Shown: piece by piece, positions 61,677-64,000 of the stretch
Layout: the number at the start of each line of letters is the position of its first letter
Position numbering within the stretch: position 1 is the first letter of the stretch
NCBI RefSeq assembly: GCF_040358255.1
Contig: NZ_CP132938.1
Location: 1,054,001-1,118,000, forward strand
Source of the DNA: Tunturibacter gelidoferens
GTDB lineage: Bacteria > Acidobacteriota > Terriglobia > Terriglobales > Acidobacteriaceae
DNA length: 64,000 bases
Direction of reading: 5' to 3'
Notes under the pieces: generated by a model
What the model saw: the letters and a program-made list of their open reading frames with translations, nothing else
Databases searched by the model: none
Told to the model about the DNA's origin: nothing
Translations under genes and position numbers: made by a program

Positions 61677-61774
61677 TGTCCTGCCGGACGGGCCCGCTAC
61701 GCGCGGGGCGGTCACTTCGTGACTTGTCTACCCTATAGTGGCGGGTGAAGACTACTGGTCCTCCCGTTGGGCGG
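61677..61774 (-). repeat. Hairpin repeat family 1, copy E
   Basis: TGTCCTGCCGGAC, hairpin CCCGCTACGCGCGGG (paired A-T to G-C change relative to copy A), GTCACTTCGTGAC, variable part and the end box GGTCCTCCCGTTGGGCGG. It lies between the glyoxalase start and the MscS stop. Confidence 0.9.
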
Positions 61775-61789
61775 AAGGGAGGTGCAGAT

Positions 61790-62968
61790 CTAGTTGTGGT
61801 CGGTTTGTTGAAGGGGATTTGGGAGCCTCTGGTCTTCCTGCGGTTGGGCAGAGCCATCTGGACGAGAGGCGAAGCGCGTGGTGGGGAAGGCGTCGGGGTA
61901 GTTCTGCTGGATCCACTCGGTCATCTTTTCGCGGACGAGGCAGCGGAGGTCGAAGTTTTCGCTGGAGTTGCGCGAGCTCATGAGGCAGCGGAGCTCCATG
62001 GAGCGGTCGGTGAGGTTGGTGACCTGGAGGCCGCAGACTTGCTTGTTCCAGAGCGGCGAAGGGTGGACGATGGATTCGAGTTGCTGGCGAAGGTCCTCTA
62101 CTGGGATGGAATAGTCGACGTAGAGGAAGGCGGTGCCCATGATGTCGGAGGACTCGCGGGTCCAGTTCTGGAAGGAGTTTTCGATGAAGTAGCTCAGGGG
62201 CACGATGAGGCGGCGGAGGTCCCAGATGCGGATGACGACGTAGGCGGAGTTGATCTCTTCGACGCGGCCCCACTCGCCCTGGACTACGACGACGTCGTCG
62301 ATGCGGAGGGGCTCGGTGACGGCGATCTGGAGGCCGGCGAAGAAGTTTGCGGCGGTGGATTTGGCGGCAGTGGCGAGGATGAGGGAGGCGATGCCGGCGG
62401 AGGCGAGCAGTCCGGAGCCGTAGTGCCAGATGCGCGGGTCGTTGAAGGTCCAGAGGAGGGCGCCGATGTCGATGATGACCACGAAGCTGATGAGCATTCG
62501 GCGGAAGAGCTGGAACTGGGTGTGGACGCGACGGGCCTGGATGTTGTTTTCGGCGTTGAGGTCGTATCGCCGGAGCATGATGGACTGGAGGACGTAGATG
62601 CAGCCGACGGCGAACCAGCCGAGGGCGGCGACCATCGCCATGATGAGGCCCTGACGGATGGTGTCTTCGAGCTTGTCAGGCAGTCCGGGGATGATGGGGA
62701 GGATGATGAGGAGACAGGTGAGGAAGAAGATGGCGCGGGCTGGTTTGCCGAGATAACGCTGGAGTCCCCAGCCGAGAGTTTTGTTCTCTTCTTCTTTGCG
62801 GCGCAGTATGCGGAACAGGACGTAATGCACCACGTTTGCGAGCACGATGGCGGTGCAGAAGAGGAAGATAGCCAAGAACCAGGTGTGGCGAAAGTGAGGG
62901 AACGCAAGCGCGAGCGAATCTATGTGCGATGCAGTGAAGCTGGTCGGGCTATGAGTGAGTCGATTCAA
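61790..62968 (-). CDS. MscS family mechanosensitive channel-like protein
   Basis: 392 residues with four to five TM segments in the first half (HTWFLAIFLFCTAIVLANVV, IFFLTCLLIILPIIPG, MAMVAALGWFAVGCIYVLQ). The pore-lining segment SGLLASAGIASLILATAAKSTAANFFAG (in pieces) is followed by the beta domain with PLRIDDVVVVQGEWGRVEEIN and a cytoplasmic alpha/beta domain. It releases solutes at high turgor. The C-terminal 40 residues are Pro/Gln-rich. Confidence 0.9.
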   Translation of the reverse strand: MNRLTHSPTSFTASHIDSLALAFPHFRHTWFLAIFLFCTAIVLANVVHYVLFRILRRKEEENKTLGWGLQRYLGKPARAIFFLTCLLIILPIIPGLPDKLEDTIRQGLIMAMVAALGWFAVGCIYVLQSIMLRRYDLNAENNIQARRVHTQFQLFRRMLISFVVIIDIGALLWTFNDPRIWHYGSGLLASAGIASLILATAAKSTAANFFAGLQIAVTEPLRIDDVVVVQGEWGRVEEINSAYVVIRIWDLRRLIVPLSYFIENSFQNWTRESSDIMGTAFLYVDYSIPVEDLRQQLESIVHPSPLWNKQVCGLQVTNLTDRSMELRCLMSSRNSSENFDLRCLVREKMTEWIQQNYPDAFPTTRFASRPDGSAQPQEDQRLPNPLQQTDHN

Positions 62969-63052
62969 GGTTGCCCGTCTCTCCTTCGTCGGTTAGATGT
63001 AACGAAGCTGAGAGCATTTTAATATCCGGCAACTCGGCTGCGTGTGACAGCA

Positions 63053-63964
63053 CTATTTATGTTGAAGGTAGTCGAGACCGTCGAGGACCGCCTTCTCGAG
63101 GGCGATGCGCTGGTCGGAGTAGGAGTGGTCGGTGGCCATGTGGATTGCGGTGACCTCTTGGTTGCCGGCTTTGTGGAGGGCTTCAACGAAGGCGTCGTTG
63201 GAGGGTGCGAGGCCGTCGTCAGAGGTGATGACGAGGATGGGGCGGGTGGCGAGCTTGGGGGCGAGAGCGGGGATATTCCATGCGGTTGCGTTGGCGACGA
63301 CCTCTTTGGCGAGGCTTTCGGGCGTGCATCCGGCGAGCGGGGCCATGCCTTCTGCAGCGAGGTGTGAGGCGAGAGCGGCGACTGCGGCGTCTCTCTGATC
63401 GGGTTTGATGGATTGAACCCTGTCAACGCCCATATCGGCTGCGGAGATGAGGCCGACGGCTTTGATGGCGGGGTCTTGTGCGGCGACGTAGCGGGCTATG
63501 AAGCCACCCATACTGTGGCCGACGAGAACGATAAAGGACGGATCGGAGTGAAGCTTCTTTGCGTTGGCGGGGTCGCGCAGGTAGGCGATGGCGGATTGGG
63601 TGTCCTCGATGGAGTGGGTGAAAGAGAAGTCGCCGGGGGAGCCCCAGGAGCCGCGGTAGTCGAAGTAGACGACGTCCCAGCCGTCGCGGCGGATGGCCTG
63701 GGCGAGATCGAGATTTTTCTCGTTCCCGGGGAAGCCGTGAAGTAGGAGGACCACGGGATGTGGGCCTGGGCCGGGAGCGATGTAGGCAAGTGCGTTGAGG
63801 AGGGCTCCGTGGCTGGGGATCTGGAAGGTTTCGAAGGCGGCGGGGTTGGTCTTGTCGTGGGCGGGGTCAGTTGTGATGGCGGTGGGAAGCTGCTGAGCAT
63901 GGGACGGAAGGGAAAGTGTCGCACAGAGAAGCATGCTGGCGGCAATGATCTTGAGGATAGACAT
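63053..63964 (-). CDS. Secreted alpha/beta hydrolase
   Basis: 303 residues with a signal peptide (IIAASMLLCATLSLPSHAQQ). Fold elements: VVLLLHGFPGNEKN (oxyanion HG), YFDYRGSWGSPG, the nucleophile elbow GHSMGG, ILVITSDDGLAPS (acid) and ATDHSYSDQR (catalytic His). Likely an esterase or peptidase of the dienelactone-hydrolase/BAAT-like group acting in the periplasm. 27 bases follow to the window end. Confidence 0.9.
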   Translation of the reverse strand: MSILKIIAASMLLCATLSLPSHAQQLPTAITTDPAHDKTNPAAFETFQIPSHGALLNALAYIAPGPGPHPVVLLLHGFPGNEKNLDLAQAIRRDGWDVVYFDYRGSWGSPGDFSFTHSIEDTQSAIAYLRDPANAKKLHSDPSFIVLVGHSMGGFIARYVAAQDPAIKAVGLISAADMGVDRVQSIKPDQRDAAVAALASHLAAEGMAPLAGCTPESLAKEVVANATAWNIPALAPKLATRPILVITSDDGLAPSNDAFVEALHKAGNQEVTAIHMATDHSYSDQRIALEKAVLDGLDYLQHK

Positions 63965-64000
63965 GCGTTGATTGTAGATAAGTTACGGTAGTCCTCATAG

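Noticed and set aside
61745-63022. 425-codon plus-strand ORF opposite the MscS gene
   Set aside because: Very acidic Gly/Glu/Asp/Val-rich mirror of the channel gene; it also runs through repeat copy E.

Overview
The window looks like a chromosomal segment of a GC-rich Acidobacteriota bacterium of the class Terriglobia (Terriglobus, Granulicella or Edaphobacter type). The clues are two tandem Oar-like TonB-dependent receptors with an N-terminal carboxypeptidase-regulatory domain, a peptide-N-glycosidase A family protein, a PEP-CTERM protein, and families of short intergenic hairpin repeats. No database search was possible, so the lineage is an inference.

Much of the window is origin-associated housekeeping, but scattered over about 45 kb and split between strands. 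From left to right: the 3' part of mutS2, a lactate/malate dehydrogenase-family gene, selO and dnaN (both minus), and a set of secreted or unknown genes to 10.6 kb. Then come dnaA (minus) and the rpmH - small ORF - rnpA - yidD - yidC - khpB run (plus, 13.6-17.8 kb). A minus-strand group follows: SRPBCC / quinone oxidoreductase / SRPBCC, an HNH-like gene and thrS. Next is a plus-strand block with folC-plsC, a peptidase C26 gene, rsmG, parA and parB. Three parS-like palindromes lie between 26.1 and 27.7 kb, around the genes that precede parA.

From 29.9 to 46.6 kb there is a mixed block: an amidohydrolase, an isoprenylcysteine methyltransferase-like protein, a GNAT enzyme, HU, a DUF4386 protein, a secreted PNGase A homologue, a luciferase-like oxidoreductase, a patatin-POTRA-barrel protein (type Vd autotransporter architecture), a Tat-exported xylose-isomerase-like TIM barrel, a rhodanese, a DUF2461 protein, a PEP-CTERM protein and mnmE. 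From 46.7 kb to the end lie a GGDEF protein, panC and panB, a frameshifted decayed gene, obgE, the two TonB receptors, a DedA protein with an out-of-frame rhodanese behind it, a glyoxalase-like protein, an MscS channel and a secreted alpha/beta hydrolase.

No rRNA, convincing tRNA, CRISPR array, insertion sequence or prophage was seen. The least explained structure is non-coding. A roughly 100-bp interspersed element occurs five times and consists of three small hairpins with apparent compensatory changes; two copies form a large inverted pair behind dnaA and one sits between parA and parB. There are also an A/C-rich element in two copies, a family of GTCATTCC...GGAATCTGC hairpins, and two very small genes (48 and 44 codons), each with its own ribosome binding site and terminator. 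By eye, the G-versus-C bias of the plus strand switches near 10, 17 and 47-49 kb, which bears on where replication starts or where segments have been inverted.
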